Shown here one piece after another: positions 19,978 to 32,712 of a DNA stretch of 64,000 nucleotides. The notes beneath the pieces are model-generated. The model ran no database searches. It saw only the letters and a list, made by a program, of their open reading frames with translations, and had not been told where the DNA came from. Source of the stretch: Gillisia marina (lineage in GTDB: Bacteria > Bacteroidota > Bacteroidia > Flavobacteriales > Flavobacteriaceae); contig NZ_AJLT01000006.1 in NCBI RefSeq assembly GCF_000258765.1, positions 1 through 64,000 on the forward strand, read 5' to 3'. Position 1 is the stretch's first letter. Each line of letters begins with the position of its first letter. The translations under genes were made by a program, and so were the position numbers.

Positions 19978-21405
19978 TTATAGAGTCAGTTTTTTATTAA
20001 GGTCTTCTACGAATTTCTTGAATTGCTTATCTGTAGCGGCTAAATTATCTACTGTTTTGCAAGCATGAAGCACTGTGGCGTGATCTCTCTTGCCAATTTG
20101 GCTACCAATACTCGCGAGTGATGCCTTAGTTAATTTCTTAGCAAAGAACATAGCAAGTTGTCTAGCCTGTACAATATGTCTTTTTCTGGTTTTAGATTGA
20201 AGTGTTTCTACATCCATTTGGAAATAATCACTTACGATCTTTTGGATATAATCTATAGATACTTCACGCTTGGTGTTCTTCACATAATTATCTACAATTT
20301 TTGTAGCTAATTCTAGCGTGATGTCTTTTTTGTTAAAGGAAGAATGAGCGATAAGCGATATGATTGCGCCTTCTAATTCTCGTATGTTCGTTTTAATATT
20401 ATTCGCTAAAAATTCAATAATATCTTCCGGCATTTCTACACCGTCACGATATAATTTATTTTTAATTATGGAAACGCGGGTTTCAAAATCCGGGTGTTGT
20501 AATTCTGCTGAAAGTCCCCATTTAAAACGAGATAATAAGCGTTGCTCGATATCTTGCATATCTACAGGTGCCTTATCACTGGTTAAAATAACCTGTTTCC
20601 CGTTTTGATGAAGATGGTTAAAAATATGAAAGAACACATCTTGAGTTCCTGCTTTACCGGATAATAATTGAATATCATCTACTATCAGCACATCTATAAT
20701 CTGATAGAAATGAATGAAATCATTTCTATTATTTTTTTTAACAGACTCTATATATTGTTGCGTGAATTTTTCTGCGGAAATATATAAAACCGTTTTTTCT
20801 GGATATTTATCTTTAATATCTACCCCAATAGCATGGGATAAATGTGTTTTTCCAAGTCCTACGCCTCCAAAAATCAATAAAGGGTTGAAAGAAGTTCCTC
20901 CCGGTTTATTGGATACTGCTAAACCTGCCGAGCGCGCTAGCCTGTTAGAATCACCTTCAAGAAAATTTTCGAAACTATAGTTTGGATTAAGCTGAGATTC
21001 TATCTTAACATTTCTAATTCCAGGTATAATAAAAGGGTTTCTAAGCTCTGGATTTTTATTCTTAATAGGCACGTCTACTTCTTGGGAACGCATTTGAGTT
21101 CGTTGTGTGCTAGGTATTTTTTCAGTAAATGGAAGTTTGTTTCCGTAGGTGTTCTCCATTTTAATAACATACACCAATTTTGCTTTTTCGCCTAACTCTT
21201 TAGTAAGTGAAACTTTCAAAAGTTTTACATAGTGTTCCTCCAACCATTCATAAAAGAATTTTGAGGGTACCTGTATACTTAGAGCACAATCTGTAAGTTT
21301 TACTGCTTGTATAGGTTCAAACCAAGTTTTATAAGCTTGGGGTGTGATGTTATCTTTGATAAAAGCTAGACAGCTATTCCAAACTGATTGCGCAGTTTTT
21401 GACAT
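19978..21405 (-). CDS. dnaA: Chromosomal replication initiator protein DnaA
   Basis: A 475-residue AAA+ ATPase that binds DnaA boxes and opens the origin. Domain I (about 1-85) opens with SVWNSCLAFI, the linker is short, the Walker A GGVGLGKT lies at 180-187, Walker B is VLIVDDIQ near 240, and the C-terminal DNA-binding domain ends with the signature GKRDHATVLHACKTV. It heads a transcript with the phosphatase and methyltransferase. I looked for TTATCCACA boxes in 21406-21611 and saw none, so an origin here is not supported. Confidence 0.99.
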   Translation of the reverse strand: MSKTAQSVWNSCLAFIKDNITPQAYKTWFEPIQAVKLTDCALSIQVPSKFFYEWLEEHYVKLLKVSLTKELGEKAKLVYVIKMENTYGNKLPFTEKIPSTQRTQMRSQEVDVPIKNKNPELRNPFIIPGIRNVKIESQLNPNYSFENFLEGDSNRLARSAGLAVSNKPGGTSFNPLLIFGGVGLGKTHLSHAIGVDIKDKYPEKTVLYISAEKFTQQYIESVKKNNRNDFIHFYQIIDVLIVDDIQLLSGKAGTQDVFFHIFNHLHQNGKQVILTSDKAPVDMQDIEQRLLSRFKWGLSAELQHPDFETRVSIIKNKLYRDGVEMPEDIIEFLANNIKTNIRELEGAIISLIAHSSFNKKDITLELATKIVDNYVKNTKREVSIDYIQKIVSDYFQMDVETLQSKTRKRHIVQARQLAMFFAKKLTKASLASIGSQIGKRDHATVLHACKTVDNLAATDKQFKKFVEDLNKKLTL

Positions 21406-21611
21406 GCTTGTTACTTGGTTATAAAATGGTTAGTAGATCGTTAAAAATTTGAAAAGCTCAAATTTGGTTTTAACTTCTCGCAGAACAAATATGTGAACAA
21501 AATATCTAATAAAAAAAATGCTTTTAGTGTTGAATTTCAATAAAATTTTATGCATACTTGCTTCGTTCGATGAAAGTACAAAACCTACCTAACTTATCCT
21601 GAAAAAATCCT

Positions 21612-22010
21612 ATGAAAAGTCATAATACTTATGTTAAAGTCAGATATGCAGAAACAGATCAGATGGGTGTAGTGCATCATGGAAACTATGCCGATTATTT
21701 AGAAATAGCCCGTCTAGACTGGCTTGATACCTTAGGTGTTTCTTATAGATCTATGGAAAAAGAAGGGGTGATGTTGCCTGTTTATGAGCTTCATTTTAAA
21801 TTTCTGAAATCTGCAATGTTCGACGATCAACTTAAAATCGTTACAAAATTAAAGAAGATTCCAAGTGTTAAAATTGAATTCGATTATGAAATCTATAATC
21901 AAGATGAAGAGTTGCTAACAACAGCAAATACAGTATTAGTGTTCATGGATACCCATTCTAGAAAACCAATAAGATGCCCGGAATATGTTTTAAATAAGTT
22001 GAAGGGCTAA
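21612..22010 (+). CDS. Acyl-CoA thioesterase, YbgC/FadM family (hotdog fold)
   Basis: A 132-residue hotdog-fold enzyme expected to hydrolyse acyl-CoA thioesters. The active-site pattern RYAETDQMGVVHHGNYADYLE (read in part) holds Asp16 and the conserved YAETD and HHGNY residues. Length matches the family. Divergent from dnaA. Its stop codon overlaps the repaired end of yigZ by four bases (CTAA). Physiological substrate unknown. Confidence 0.92.
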   Translation: MKSHNTYVKVRYAETDQMGVVHHGNYADYLEIARLDWLDTLGVSYRSMEKEGVMLPVYELHFKFLKSAMFDDQLKIVTKLKKIPSVKIEFDYEIYNQDEELLTTANTVLVFMDTHSRKPIRCPEYVLNKLKG

Positions 22011-22622
22011 TTCTCTATTTTTTTAATTTCAACTTTATAAACACCTGAAAATTTTTCGAAAATAGTTTCAGATTCTTTTTTTTCTTACTGAAATAAAAAT
22101 TTTGCAGTCCAATGCTAATTGCTGATCTATCACATTAAGATTATGCTCTTTTATAATTCGCATTACTACATTCATTTCGGGATAATCGAATTGTATTACA
22201 TAGCGATCGTCAATGGTGCGTTTTAGGATATTGCTGTTTTCAAGAGCCATTTGTGCCGCACTTCTGTACGCATTAATCAATCCGCCAACGCCAAGCTTTA
22301 CTCCACCAAAATAACGAACTACTACAATTAAAATATTGGTGACTTCAAAAGACTGAATTTGCCCATAAATTGGCATTCCGGCAGAATTGGATGGTTCTCC
22401 ATCGTCGTTGGCTCTAAACTGATGCTCTTGCTCTTCTTTTCCTAACTGCCAAGCATAGCACCAATGTCTAGCTTGATGATGTTTCTTTTTAAGATCATCT
22501 ATGATTTCCTTCACCTCATCTTCAGATTTAATAGGGAAAGCATACCCGTAGAATTTTGAATTCCGGTCTTTAAAAATAACTTCTTCCGAAGCTTTGGTTA
22601 TACTTTTATAAGTGTCCTTCAC
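22007..22622 (-). CDS. yigZ: YigZ/IMPACT family protein (frame break near the C-terminus)
   Basis: The uninterrupted frame ends at 22068 after FISVRKKRI. Removing one base from the T8 run at 22076-22083 restores RKKESETIFEKFSGVYKVEI and a stop at 22007, giving 204 residues, the usual length. The N-terminal IMPACT domain shows KFYGYAFPI, HWCYAWQLG, NDDGEPSNSAGMPI and RYFGGVKLGVGGL. The IMPACT family is linked to translation regulation in eukaryotes; the bacterial role is not settled. It starts with GTG at 22622, six bases after the EamA transporter stop. Confidence 0.88.
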
Positions 22623-22627
22623 AATAG

Positions 22628-23500
22628 TTAAATTCCGCTATTTGCAACCAAAAGGATACTAATAATCGCTAGCACGATCCCAATCCAATTCTTGGTTATT
22701 AATTTTTCTTTAAATAATATAATTCCCAGTACCGTAGAGACTAAAACTATCGCGACGTTGTTAATTGTGAAAATGGTGGAACTGTCAAATCCGTTATTTC
22801 TAAGGGCCATCACAAGGAAGTGGATGGAGAAGAAATTTGGGATTCCAAGAACGATTCCTCCAATAATATTCCTTCCTGTAATTTTCAAATTACCCGTAAT
22901 TCCTTGAAAAGTTAAGACTAAAACTCCAATAGTTCCAGCCACAGAAAATATGGTTGAAGAGAAAAGGGCAACATCGGTTTTATTTACATATCCGGATTCT
23001 ATAAATTTAATAAGTGTATCTATAAGTCCACTCCCTAAAAACACCAAGATTGGATAAATGAGGTTTTTTTTCTTGATCGCAATCCCCGTATTGGCTTTTA
23101 TAGAACTTAAGTAAACTGCGATTAATGCCAGAACAACTCCTACTATTTTTAAAATTCCCGCGCTTTCATTAAAATAAAGAATTCCAAATAATACAGGAAT
23201 TGCTACAGACATTTTTGTAGCTACTGAAACTACCGAAAGTCCGCTACGCTGTGTGGTGATTGCGGCAAGGTTGAACACAATAATAAAAAGTAATCCAAGA
23301 ATTAGCGTGCCATAAAACCAAGGTTTAGAAGGAATTTCGCTGATATTAGCATCTTCTACAAATCCAAAATAACCTACCGCACACGCAATAAAATAATTAA
23401 CAATGATCGCCTGAAGGGTGTTGATCTCAAATCGTTTGAACAATTTAAAAACCACAAAAATGATACTGGACGAAAGAATGCTAAGTAGTAGGTATATCAA
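22628..23500 (-). CDS. EamA/DMT family transporter
   Basis: A 290-residue polytopic protein with about ten hydrophobic helices arranged as two EamA repeats, typical of the drug/metabolite transporter superfamily. The second repeat ends with the IILFKEKLITKNWIGIVLA pattern (a glutamate-containing loop common in EamA proteins). It begins at a TTG whose bases overlap the stop of the HAD gene (TTGA), so translation is coupled. Substrate unknown. Confidence 0.85.
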   Translation of the reverse strand: MIYLLLSILSSSIIFVVFKLFKRFEINTLQAIIVNYFIACAVGYFGFVEDANISEIPSKPWFYGTLILGLLFIIVFNLAAITTQRSGLSVVSVATKMSVAIPVLFGILYFNESAGILKIVGVVLALIAVYLSSIKANTGIAIKKKNLIYPILVFLGSGLIDTLIKFIESGYVNKTDVALFSSTIFSVAGTIGVLVLTFQGITGNLKITGRNIIGGIVLGIPNFFSIHFLVMALRNNGFDSSTIFTINNVAIVLVSTVLGIILFKEKLITKNWIGIVLAIISILLVANSGI

Positions 23501-24105
23501 AATAATGCTTTGTTGGTGGTGAATAGATCAATTACATCCTCTCGTGTCGGTTCAAGATTCCATGTATGAATCCCTAATTTTTCGGCAGCTTTGGTATTTT
23601 CTATGGTATCATCAATAAATAAGCATTCTTCAGCTTTTAGTTGATCCTTATTCAGCACATATTCAAAAATATCTAAATTCGGCTTTCTTAAATTTATTTC
23701 ATGTGATAAATAAAATGCATCGAAACAAGATTTGAATTCTTCGAAAAATGGAACTTTTTCCTTAATCCAATCTATATGAATCTCATTGGTGTTGCTTAAA
23801 AGAATGAATTTATAATTCTTGTCTTCTGAAAGCTTTTTGATAAACTGAAATCGGTATTTAGGAAAATCCATTAATATAGAATTCCATGCCGTAGTCATAC
23901 TTTCGGGAGTAAGAGACGAATAAGTATCTATATAGGAAGTAATAAATGATTCCGTAGAAACTAGCCCCATTTCATAATCCTTATTAATATGCAGGATGTC
24001 TTCCGGAAACACTTCAATGTTTAATTTTTTAAGCTCTCTAATGGTTGCGGGTTTATCAAGATTGATAAATACATCGCCAAAATCGAATATTATGGTTTTA
24101 ATCAT
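23497..24105 (-). CDS. HAD superfamily hydrolase
   Basis: A 202-residue haloacid dehalogenase-like phosphatase, subfamily IA variant 3. Motif I IIFDFGDVFI gives the nucleophile Asp9 and Asp11, although the second Asp of DxD appears as DFGD; motif II is LLSNTNE, motif III KPNLDIF and motif IV FIDDTIENTKAA. Similar proteins dephosphorylate small metabolites. It overlaps ribD by eight bases upstream and the transporter downstream; a riboflavin-precursor phosphatase role is possible from this placement but not shown. Confidence 0.9.
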   Translation of the reverse strand: MIKTIIFDFGDVFINLDKPATIRELKKLNIEVFPEDILHINKDYEMGLVSTESFITSYIDTYSSLTPESMTTAWNSILMDFPKYRFQFIKKLSEDKNYKFILLSNTNEIHIDWIKEKVPFFEEFKSCFDAFYLSHEINLRKPNLDIFEYVLNKDQLKAEECLFIDDTIENTKAAEKLGIHTWNLEPTREDVIDLFTTNKALF

Positions 24106-25162
24106 TGGAATAAATTCTTAAAGTATCTCCAGTAAATTCTTGCTTCAATTTTATTTCAGCATCAAAAACGGGGGCTTTTATTCCCTTTCCAAATTGAACT
24201 TCTCCCGTAAACACTCGTGCCTCATCCCAAAGACCGGAATCTATAAAGGATTGAAGTGTTCTGGACCCTCCTTCAATAATTACAGACTGAATGGAGTGTT
24301 TATAAAGGACTTGACAAATTTGAGAGGTGACCTCCTTTTTGAAATCTATATGTTCAAAAACTAAATATTCCGAGGAAGTTTTAGAATTTGAATTCTGGGA
24401 CTCTTCACCACAAATTACAATGGTTTTGATGCTCTTGTCTAAAAGCGCAGAATCCTCGGTTAACCTCAAATGCTGATCTATTAATATTCTTACGGGATTT
24501 GTGCCTTCCCAAAGACGAGTATTCAGCTTAGGATTGTCCAATACCGCTGTATTTGTGCCCACTAAAATCGCGGCTTCTTCGCTCCGCCATTTATGCACTA
24601 ATTGTTGGGAATATTTATTGGTGATCCACACTGGTTTCCGAGTATGATTTTCTTCAGAAGAAATAGGTGCAATAAAACCATCTACACTTTGTGCCCATTT
24701 TAATATAATATAAGGCCTTTGATGTTTATGAAAGGTGAAAAATCGCTTATTCAGAGTGTTGCATTCTGTGTCCAGAATTCCTAAAGTAACCTGGCAGCCT
24801 GCATCCATCAGCTTTTTAATTCCTTTTCCGGAAACTGCTGGAAACGGATCTATGCTGCCAATCACGATTTTTTTAATGCCACTTGCGATAATTAAATCGC
24901 TACAAGGAGGAGTTTTTCCGTAATGGGAACAAGGTTCTAAGCTCACATAAATCGTCGCCTTTTTTAAAAGTGATTTATCCTTAACAGAATTTATAGCATT
25001 AACCTCTGCGTGAGGCTCTCCAGCTTTGCGATGCCAGCCTTCACCAATGATCTTATTTTCGTGAACGATAACACTTCCAACCATCGGATTTGGATAGGTG
25101 GTTCCTAGTCCATTTTTGGCTAATTGAATGCACCTTTTTATATATTTTTCGTGTATCTTCAC
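24098..25162 (-). CDS. ribD: Bifunctional deaminase/reductase RibD
   Basis: A 354-residue enzyme for two successive steps of riboflavin synthesis: deamination of the pyrimidine and NADPH reduction of the ribose. The zinc deaminase domain has HAEVNAI (His51, Glu53) and EPCSHYGKTPPC (Cys78, Cys87). The C-terminal reductase domain starts near residue 150 (RPYIILKWAQSVDG) and has IEGGSRTLQSFIDSGL. The start is GTG at 25162. No FMN riboswitch was seen upstream in the short gap to the divergent GNAT gene. Confidence 0.95.
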   Translation of the reverse strand: MKIHEKYIKRCIQLAKNGLGTTYPNPMVGSVIVHENKIIGEGWHRKAGEPHAEVNAINSVKDKSLLKKATIYVSLEPCSHYGKTPPCSDLIIASGIKKIVIGSIDPFPAVSGKGIKKLMDAGCQVTLGILDTECNTLNKRFFTFHKHQRPYIILKWAQSVDGFIAPISSEENHTRKPVWITNKYSQQLVHKWRSEEAAILVGTNTAVLDNPKLNTRLWEGTNPVRILIDQHLRLTEDSALLDKSIKTIVICGEESQNSNSKTSSEYLVFEHIDFKKEVTSQICQVLYKHSIQSVIIEGGSRTLQSFIDSGLWDEARVFTGEVQFGKGIKAPVFDAEIKLKQEFTGDTLRIYSND

Positions 25163-25189
25163 ATCACAAAAATAGGATTAATTAGAAGA

Positions 25190-25678
25190 ATGTGCAGTTT
25201 TAAAATACGTGAGATTCAACCAAAAGACAACCAGAGTGTTGCGAAGGTGATAAGAGAAGTTTTAATAGAAATGGGAGTGCCTAAAGTTGGTACTGCTTAT
25301 GAGGATAAATCCTTGGACGATATGTTTGCTAACTACGATACTAACAAAATGCAATATTTTGTGGTCGAAGAGAATGGTGAAATTATTGGAGGTTCAGGAA
25401 TTGGTCCATTATTAAATGCTGATGAGACAATTTGTGAGCTTCAAAAAATGTATTTTCTACCTGTTGCTCGAGGCAGGGGGATTGGAGCTGCGATGATGCA
25501 AACTTGCTTGCTTTATGCGAAATCTGTAGGTTATGAGCAATGTTACTTGGAGACATTGCCGTATATGGAAAATGCCAGAAGCCTTTACAATCGTACAGGA
25601 TTTAGAAATCTTGAAAAGCCAATGGGAGATACCGGGCATTATAACTGTACTATGTGGATGATCAAAGATCTAGATTAG
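25190..25678 (+). CDS. GNAT family N-acetyltransferase
   Basis: A 162-residue acetyltransferase beginning at ATG 25190 (MCSFKIREIQPKDNQSV). The acetyl-CoA loop is VARGRGIGAAMMQTCL and is followed by YLETLPYMENARSLYNRTGF, common in small-molecule acetyltransferases. An in-frame start upstream at 25124 would overlap ribD and is less likely. Divergent from ribD. Substrate unknown. Confidence 0.88.
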   Translation: MCSFKIREIQPKDNQSVAKVIREVLIEMGVPKVGTAYEDKSLDDMFANYDTNKMQYFVVEENGEIIGGSGIGPLLNADETICELQKMYFLPVARGRGIGAAMMQTCLLYAKSVGYEQCYLETLPYMENARSLYNRTGFRNLEKPMGDTGHYNCTMWMIKDLD

Positions 25679-25725
25679 ATCGATGAAGACAGCTTAGTTC
25701 TTAATTCAGAAAACAATTTAGATTA

Positions 25726-26577
25726 TTGTTACTTTCAGAATATAAAAAACAATTTGGGCTTGCTTTGAAAAACGAATATCCTGTAGAGGAGATCAACTCG
25801 TTTTTCAATATTTTAATAGCACATTATTTAAAGGTGACGCGATTGGAGTTGGCGCTGGATCCGAAAAAAGAGATTTCTTCTGGAAATATAAATCTGTTTG
25901 ATGAAATTTCGCTGAGGTTGCAGCAGCACGAGCCAATACAGTATATACTAGGGGAAACTGAGTTCTTCGGATTAAAATTCCAAGTGAATACAAACGTATT
26001 AATACCAAGACCCGAAACAGAAGAATTGGTTTCTTGGATTCTTTTAGATCTTTCAAAAAATAAAATTTCAGCTCCCAAAATTGTAGATATTGGTACAGGA
26101 ACCGGATGTATTGCAATTAGTTTAGCTAAGAATCTACCGGAGGCCAAGCTTACGGCTTTAGATATTTCAGAAGAAGCTTTAAAAGTGGCTTCCAATAATG
26201 CCGAAGCGAACGAAGTAGAAGTGAAATTTGAAAATCAAGATATTCTTAATCTTAAGCAAGCTTTTAATTTTTTTGATATCATTGTATCCAATCCGCCGTA
26301 TGTAAGGGATTTGGAAAAAAAGGAAATGAATAGGAATGTTCTTGAAAATGAACCGGACGGAGCACTTTATGTGCGAGATAACGATCCCCTTATTTTTTAT
26401 GAAGCTATTACAAAGCTGGCAAATGAAAGTTTAGGTACAGGTGGACGCTTATATTTTGAAATCAATCAATATCTTGCTGAAGAAACAGAACAATTGATAA
26501 AAAATGCCGGTTTTAGTACCACGCTTAAAAGGGATCTTTTTGGTAATTTCAGGATGATAAAAGGAATTAAACGCTAA
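25726..26577 (+). CDS. prmC: Release factor glutamine methyltransferase PrmC
   Basis: A 283-residue enzyme that methylates the GGQ glutamine of peptide release factors. An N-terminal helical domain (about 1-85) precedes the methyltransferase domain with PRPETEELV, VDIGTGTGCIAISLA and the catalytic NPPYV motif (near residue 188). TTG at 25726 is the only start in frame after an upstream stop. It forms a plus-strand run with the preceding GNAT gene (47-base gap) and the LOG gene (25-base gap). Confidence 0.95.
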   Translation: MLLSEYKKQFGLALKNEYPVEEINSFFNILIAHYLKVTRLELALDPKKEISSGNINLFDEISLRLQQHEPIQYILGETEFFGLKFQVNTNVLIPRPETEELVSWILLDLSKNKISAPKIVDIGTGTGCIAISLAKNLPEAKLTALDISEEALKVASNNAEANEVEVKFENQDILNLKQAFNFFDIIVSNPPYVRDLEKKEMNRNVLENEPDGALYVRDNDPLIFYEAITKLANESLGTGGRLYFEINQYLAEETEQLIKNAGFSTTLKRDLFGNFRMIKGIKR

Positions 26578-26602
26578 CATATAATTTAAAATCTAGCCCC
26601 GT

Positions 26603-27214
26603 TTGAAAACTCATAATAATTACAGGAATAACTTAAAGAGTATAGCAGTGTTTTGCGCCAGCAGCGATGGTGTAGATTCTGAGATTTTCAAGGAAGCATA
26701 TCAAGTCGGGAAATATTTGGCTGTAAACAATATAAAATTGGTTTATGGCGGCAGTAAACTGGGCTTAATGGGACAGGTTGCGCAAGGAGTTTTGGATAAT
26801 AAGGGTTCAGCAACCGGCGTAATTCCGGATTTTTTAAAGACCAAAGAAGTGGTTCATACCGGTTTAACAGAACTAATTACCACAGATAATATGCACGAGC
26901 GAAAGTTGAAAATGCATGATCTCAGTGAGGGTTTTATTGCTTTGCCGGGCGGATTTGGAACTCTGGAAGAGCTTTTCGAGATCCTAACGTGGGGACAATT
27001 AGGTTTGCATAAGCATCCAATTGGGATCTTAAATAGCAATAATTATTATGATGATCTTTTGGCGATGTTAGATAAAATGGTCGCTAAAGGTTTGTTGAAA
27101 GAATCTAATATGAATCTGGTTTTAGTGGCGGATAACATTGAAGAATTAATAAAGAAGATGAAACACTTTGAGCCAATGCCGGTACCAAAATGGATGAATA
27201 AAAACCAGACGTGA
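26603..27214 (+). CDS. LOG family (TIGR00730) Rossmann-fold protein
   Basis: A 203-residue protein with the LOG signature PGGFGTLEE (near residue 113) and the nucleotide-site motif YGGSKLGLMG. Family members hydrolyse nucleoside 5'-monophosphates such as cytokinin riboside phosphate or AMP; the true substrate in this organism is unknown. Start TTG at 26603. Confidence 0.92.
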   Translation: MKTHNNYRNNLKSIAVFCASSDGVDSEIFKEAYQVGKYLAVNNIKLVYGGSKLGLMGQVAQGVLDNKGSATGVIPDFLKTKEVVHTGLTELITTDNMHERKLKMHDLSEGFIALPGGFGTLEELFEILTWGQLGLHKHPIGILNSNNYYDDLLAMLDKMVAKGLLKESNMNLVLVADNIEELIKKMKHFEPMPVPKWMNKNQT

Positions 27215-27301
27215 TTTTAATATTCCAAGTAGATATGATAAAAGGAGTTCTGTGGAGAAGGAAAACTTATTATAGGAAATTTTAGTTTTAAAAATGAGAT
27301 T

Positions 27302-27392
27302 TGTCATTCTGGAGGTAATATAGTGGACTGAAGAATCTCAATAGAGTAAAATAATACTAAGCAAAGAAATCCCTCCGAAGGTCGGGATGACA
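27302..27392. repeat. Intergenic palindromic repeat, family B
   Basis: Begins TGTCATTCTGGA, has GAAGAATCTCA in the left half and AAATCCCTCC...GTCGGGATGACA at the right end. TGTCAT pairs with ATGACA, so the element can fold into a long hairpin. Related copies lie at 49963-50038, 50154-50230 and 63868-64000. Confidence 0.7.
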
Positions 27393-27455
27393 TATTATAA
27401 AGATTATTGTACAGATTGATTCTGGAAATTTGTCAGAACTGTAAGGAATTGAATT

Positions 27456-28148
27456 ATGAAAATTACAAGACTGGAAATAGGTTGTAAGAATACTGTAAAA
27501 CAACAACAGTTTTACAAGGATGTTCTTGGTCTTGAAATATTTAATGTTTCAGCAAATTTATTCGAAATACAACTTGGTTATTCTGTTCTAAATTTTCAAG
27601 AAGACAACAATTTTACGCCTTACCATATAGCTTTTCATATTCCGGATAAAAAGGAAGAGCAAGCTTTAATGTGGTTGAAGAATCGAGTAAATGTTTTAAA
27701 ATATGAAAATTTTGAGATCATAGATTTTAAAGGTTGGAATGCGAAATCTCTTTATTTTTATGATGCAGATAAGAATATTATGGAATTTATTTCTCGAAGA
27801 AATTTTAACGGGGAATCATCAAAAGACTTTTCAGAAAAAAGTATTTTAGGAATTAGTGAGATTGGTTTGGCAACGGATGATATTCAGGAAAAATATCAGA
27901 TTTTAAATAACAATGCGAACTTAGAAATATTCGATGGAAATTTTGAAAAATTCTGTGCTATTGGAGACGATGAGGGTTTGCTAATAACCATCAATAGCAA
28001 TCTTAAAACTTGGTTCCCCACGGGAGATACCGCCTATAATTCAGCATTTAAAATACAGTTTTCACATATCGAAAAGGAGTATAACTTTCAATACACAGGA
28101 GAAAAATTGAAGTTTTTAGATGCCTTACCCAATAATTATTCAGCATAA
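27456..28148 (+). CDS. VOC family (glyoxalase-like) protein
   Basis: A 230-residue protein with two vicinal-oxygen-chelate-type modules: RLEIGCKNTVKQQQFYKDVLGL at the start, PYHIAFHIPD, then NIMEFISRR, followed by a weaker second module from about residue 128 (GISEIGLATDD). Metal ligands such as Glu9 and the Glu in MEFI are plausible. Reaction unknown. It ends nine bases before ligA and may be co-transcribed with it. Confidence 0.8.
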   Translation: MKITRLEIGCKNTVKQQQFYKDVLGLEIFNVSANLFEIQLGYSVLNFQEDNNFTPYHIAFHIPDKKEEQALMWLKNRVNVLKYENFEIIDFKGWNAKSLYFYDADKNIMEFISRRNFNGESSKDFSEKSILGISEIGLATDDIQEKYQILNNNANLEIFDGNFEKFCAIGDDEGLLITINSNLKTWFPTGDTAYNSAFKIQFSHIEKEYNFQYTGEKLKFLDALPNNYSA

Positions 28149-31057
<2,909 letters not shown>

Positions 31058-31060
31058 GAC

Positions 31061-31828
31061 TTAAAGAATTTGGATATACCTATTGTCTATACTGGTTTTA
31101 AGAGTATCTACTTTTTTAAAATGATCTATGATAGCATTTCTAAGCTTGTAATCTAGTTTATAAAGATTCGACGGGTTTTTAAAGAAATTCATGCTATCGC
31201 CGCCTTGTTGCAAATAATCCGAAGTTGCCACGAAATAGGTTTTTTCAGTATTAATAGGCTCTTCTCTTATTAAAGCGCTTATAGTTTTAAAATTTCCATC
31301 AACTTTTAATTCGAGCCCACTTATAGGATGCGCAATTTTGGCATTTTCTAAATAGTTTAGTAGTTCCAACATCTTTTTTCCGGAAAGTTCTGCAACAACT
31401 ATTTCATTTTCAAAAGGCATTAACTTAAACCCGGTTCTGGTGGTAACCGCTCCCTCCCCAATTCCAGATCTAATCCCTCCATGATTTAGAAGAACCATAT
31501 CTATTTCGAAACCGGTTCTGGATTTAAAAATCGGATTTGCTTGGGCCATCACTAAATCTGCCATCATATTTCCTATTGCAGTATTAAGCTTCCCGTCACT
31601 TTTATTCAAATTCCTGGGGTTATAGGCTAGTGTACTATCTAAAGTAGCATTCAAATGATTGGAATAGGGTCTAATAAAATCTTCAATTTCCGGATCGGGA
31701 GAAATTGTATTATCAATTGGAAATCTTTTTCCGTTGATCTCTGAAGGGGAGGATGTTATGTGCGCGTTATTTTTACACGCAAATAACACTAAAAATACTA
31801 GTAAGATGGAGTAGGGTCTAAAATTCAT
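31061..31828 (-). CDS. 5'-nucleotidase C-terminal domain lipoprotein
   Basis: A 255-residue protein carrying the 5'-nucleotidase C domain (GNMMADLVMAQ, NHGGIRSGIGEGAVT, MPFENEIVVAELSG, ATSDYLQQGGDSM), the part that binds the nucleobase in UshA. A signal peptide ends at a Cys around residue 18 (LVLFACKNN), so it is probably lipid-anchored. It precedes the metallophosphatase gene by three bases in one transcript. On its own it should lack catalytic metals. Confidence 0.9.
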   Translation of the reverse strand: MNFRPYSILLVFLVLFACKNNAHITSSPSEINGKRFPIDNTISPDPEIEDFIRPYSNHLNATLDSTLAYNPRNLNKSDGKLNTAIGNMMADLVMAQANPIFKSRTGFEIDMVLLNHGGIRSGIGEGAVTTRTGFKLMPFENEIVVAELSGKKMLELLNYLENAKIAHPISGLELKVDGNFKTISALIREEPINTEKTYFVATSDYLQQGGDSMNFFKNPSNLYKLDYKLRNAIIDHFKKVDTLKTSIDNRYIQIL

Positions 31829-31991
31829 TATTATGGATTTCGCAAAAAATCACAAATATAAACAGTTATTTGAAATGAAATTTTTAGAATTCTCTTAATG
31901 TTGAAGCGTATCAGTAGTTGTTCAAATAAATTTTATTGAGAGATCTGTTTTTAGAAGAGGAAATCTTACTTTTAGAGTCTTGATTATCCCT

Positions 31992-32691
31992 ATGAAATTG
32001 AGAATATTTTGCGCAATTGCATTTTTAAGCCTATTGCTTACCAATGTATATGCACTTTTTAATAATTTGTTCTGGCTTAATATGCTAAGCCACATGGGTT
32101 TTTATATTGTCGCGTTTTTTTTTGTTTTTTAATAAACGTAATTCTTACAATCTCTATTTTTATTTATTTGTTGCTTTTACTATAATTTCCTATTTCTTGG
32201 AAATATATCATGAACTTTGGTTTTTTAATGAAATCACTTTACTCATTCAGGCCGTTAGTTATCTGTTTCTAATCATGGATGCTACCAATCACTTCAAAAT
32301 GAAAAGCATGAACTATTTTATGTTTTTCTATCTTTTTGCTATCATAGGATTGAATACGTACTTGTTATTTCTTCATATAAGTGAAATTAGAATCTATATT
32401 GCCAGTGATATTACCTCACTTATATACACGTTTTATTATCTTAATTTAGGTGCACTCGGTGTAACTGCAATGGTCTATTATTTAAATTCTTTCTCTAAAA
32501 AATCGATGTTTTTTATTTCTCTGGCAATAAGCTTGATTTTCGCCAATGTATTACGGGATATGGGAGTCTTCTATTTTAAGGATATAAGTGTAGAGATATC
32601 TGAAAGTATTATTAGATTAGGAAGCTCGATATTTCTTGTGTTATATTTTGTGACTTCAGAAAAAAGATTGAAGTTGATGAATTTTACATAA
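31992..32691 (+). CDS. Multi-pass membrane protein of unknown function (frame break)
   Basis: ATG at 31992 begins KLRIFCAIAFLSLLL; the frame stops near 32130 after a T9 run at 32115-32123. Removing one T joins it to a second frame ending at 32691 and gives 232 residues with about eight hydrophobic segments and few charged loops. Codon use and composition are continuous across the break. I recognise no family. It lies 21 bases before the DUF6913 gene and may be the first gene of the dapA transcript. Confidence 0.7.
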
Positions 32692-32712
32692 TCAAGTTTC
32701 TTAAAGTTATTT

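Noticed and set aside
21406-21611. Replication origin upstream of dnaA
   Set aside because: No TTATCCACA-type boxes or AT-rich 13-mers were seen; in Bacteroidota dnaA is often not at the origin.
24098-25162. FMN riboswitch upstream of ribD
   Set aside because: The gap to the divergent GNAT gene is under 30 bases, too short for an RFN element.
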